The notes beneath the pieces were generated by a model. That model made no database searches and was not told the origin of the DNA. It saw only the letters and a program-made list of their open reading frames with translations. Both the position numbers and the translations under genes were made by a program. A stretch of DNA of 64,000 bases from Alitta virens (Eukaryota; Annelida; Polychaeta; Phyllodocida; Nereididae). Location: NCBI GenBank assembly GCA_932294295.1, contig OW028583.1:581001-645000 (forward strand), given 5' to 3'. Shown here one piece after another: positions 63,933 to 64,000 of this stretch (positions within the stretch are counted from its first letter, which is position 1; each line of letters opens with the position of its first letter).

Positions 63933-64000
63933 CCCACATTGATATGGATGAACAACTACATATTGTAATGTATATACTTGTGAAAATGGATATACTCTCC

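Overview
The window looks like intergenic or intronic DNA from an animal, most likely a marine invertebrate; I cannot name the species. It is AT-rich, has no bacterial-style gene packing, and I recognise no gene or intact transposon protein. The longer open frames lie almost entirely on simple repeats, satellites or SINEs. What can be annotated is a dense, layered repeat landscape plus a few short promoter-like motif clusters.

Dispersed repeats. SINE-A is a tRNA-derived element of about 190 bp with an (AC)n or (ACC)n tail. It has 18 copies here, 14 with clear 9-14 bp target-site duplications (TSDs). SINE-B is older and mostly fragmentary; two copies keep a tRNA-like head (about 11460-11556 minus, 49015-49078 plus), and its body recurs in about 20 places. 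SINE-E is a third tRNA-derived family with three copies on the minus strand. Element C is a non-autonomous DNA element of about 320 bp with ends AATAGT...ACTATT (five copies). Element D is a palindromic MITE of about 144 bp (three copies). Decayed non-LTR retrotransposon 3' ends occur at 26082-26511, 28291-28747 and 53716-53880, and possibly at 2542, 25446, 46740 and 48890. A 17-bp motif resembling pogo/Tigger-type inverted-repeat ends is scattered throughout.

Tandem repeats. The main arrays are a 10-bp array of exactly 103 units without an indel (13151-14180), a 17-bp array with higher-order structure (20795-21702), a 22-bp array (19500-20155), a 195-bp array (23068-23800), a 25-bp array (44126-44965) and a 94/77-bp array (49190-51515). 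The last one is a fusion of a SINE-B segment with the 17-bp motif. A long purine-only block (55724-56995) and many tetra- and pentanucleotide microsatellites complete the picture.

Layout. 1-5.7 kb: SINE-A copies and GATA/ATCT microsatellites. 5.7-12.5 kb: SINE-A and SINE-B, including two SINE-A insertions at the same SINE-B site, and promoter-like clusters near 6.6 and 8.8 kb. 13-24 kb: four large satellites and a CRE/RFX cluster at 18.4 kb. 24-32 kb: duplicated LINE 3' end, pentamer array and SINE-B triplication. 32-46 kb: mostly AT-rich sequence with element C, SINE-E, pogo-like ends and the 25-bp array. 46-51.5 kb: pentamer array and composite satellite. 52-64 kb: elements C and D, the purine block, further microsatellites and promoter-like clusters near 62.3 and 63.0 kb.

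I see no operon-like or defence-like gene system. The most interesting content is how satellites arise from SINE and transposon-end material.
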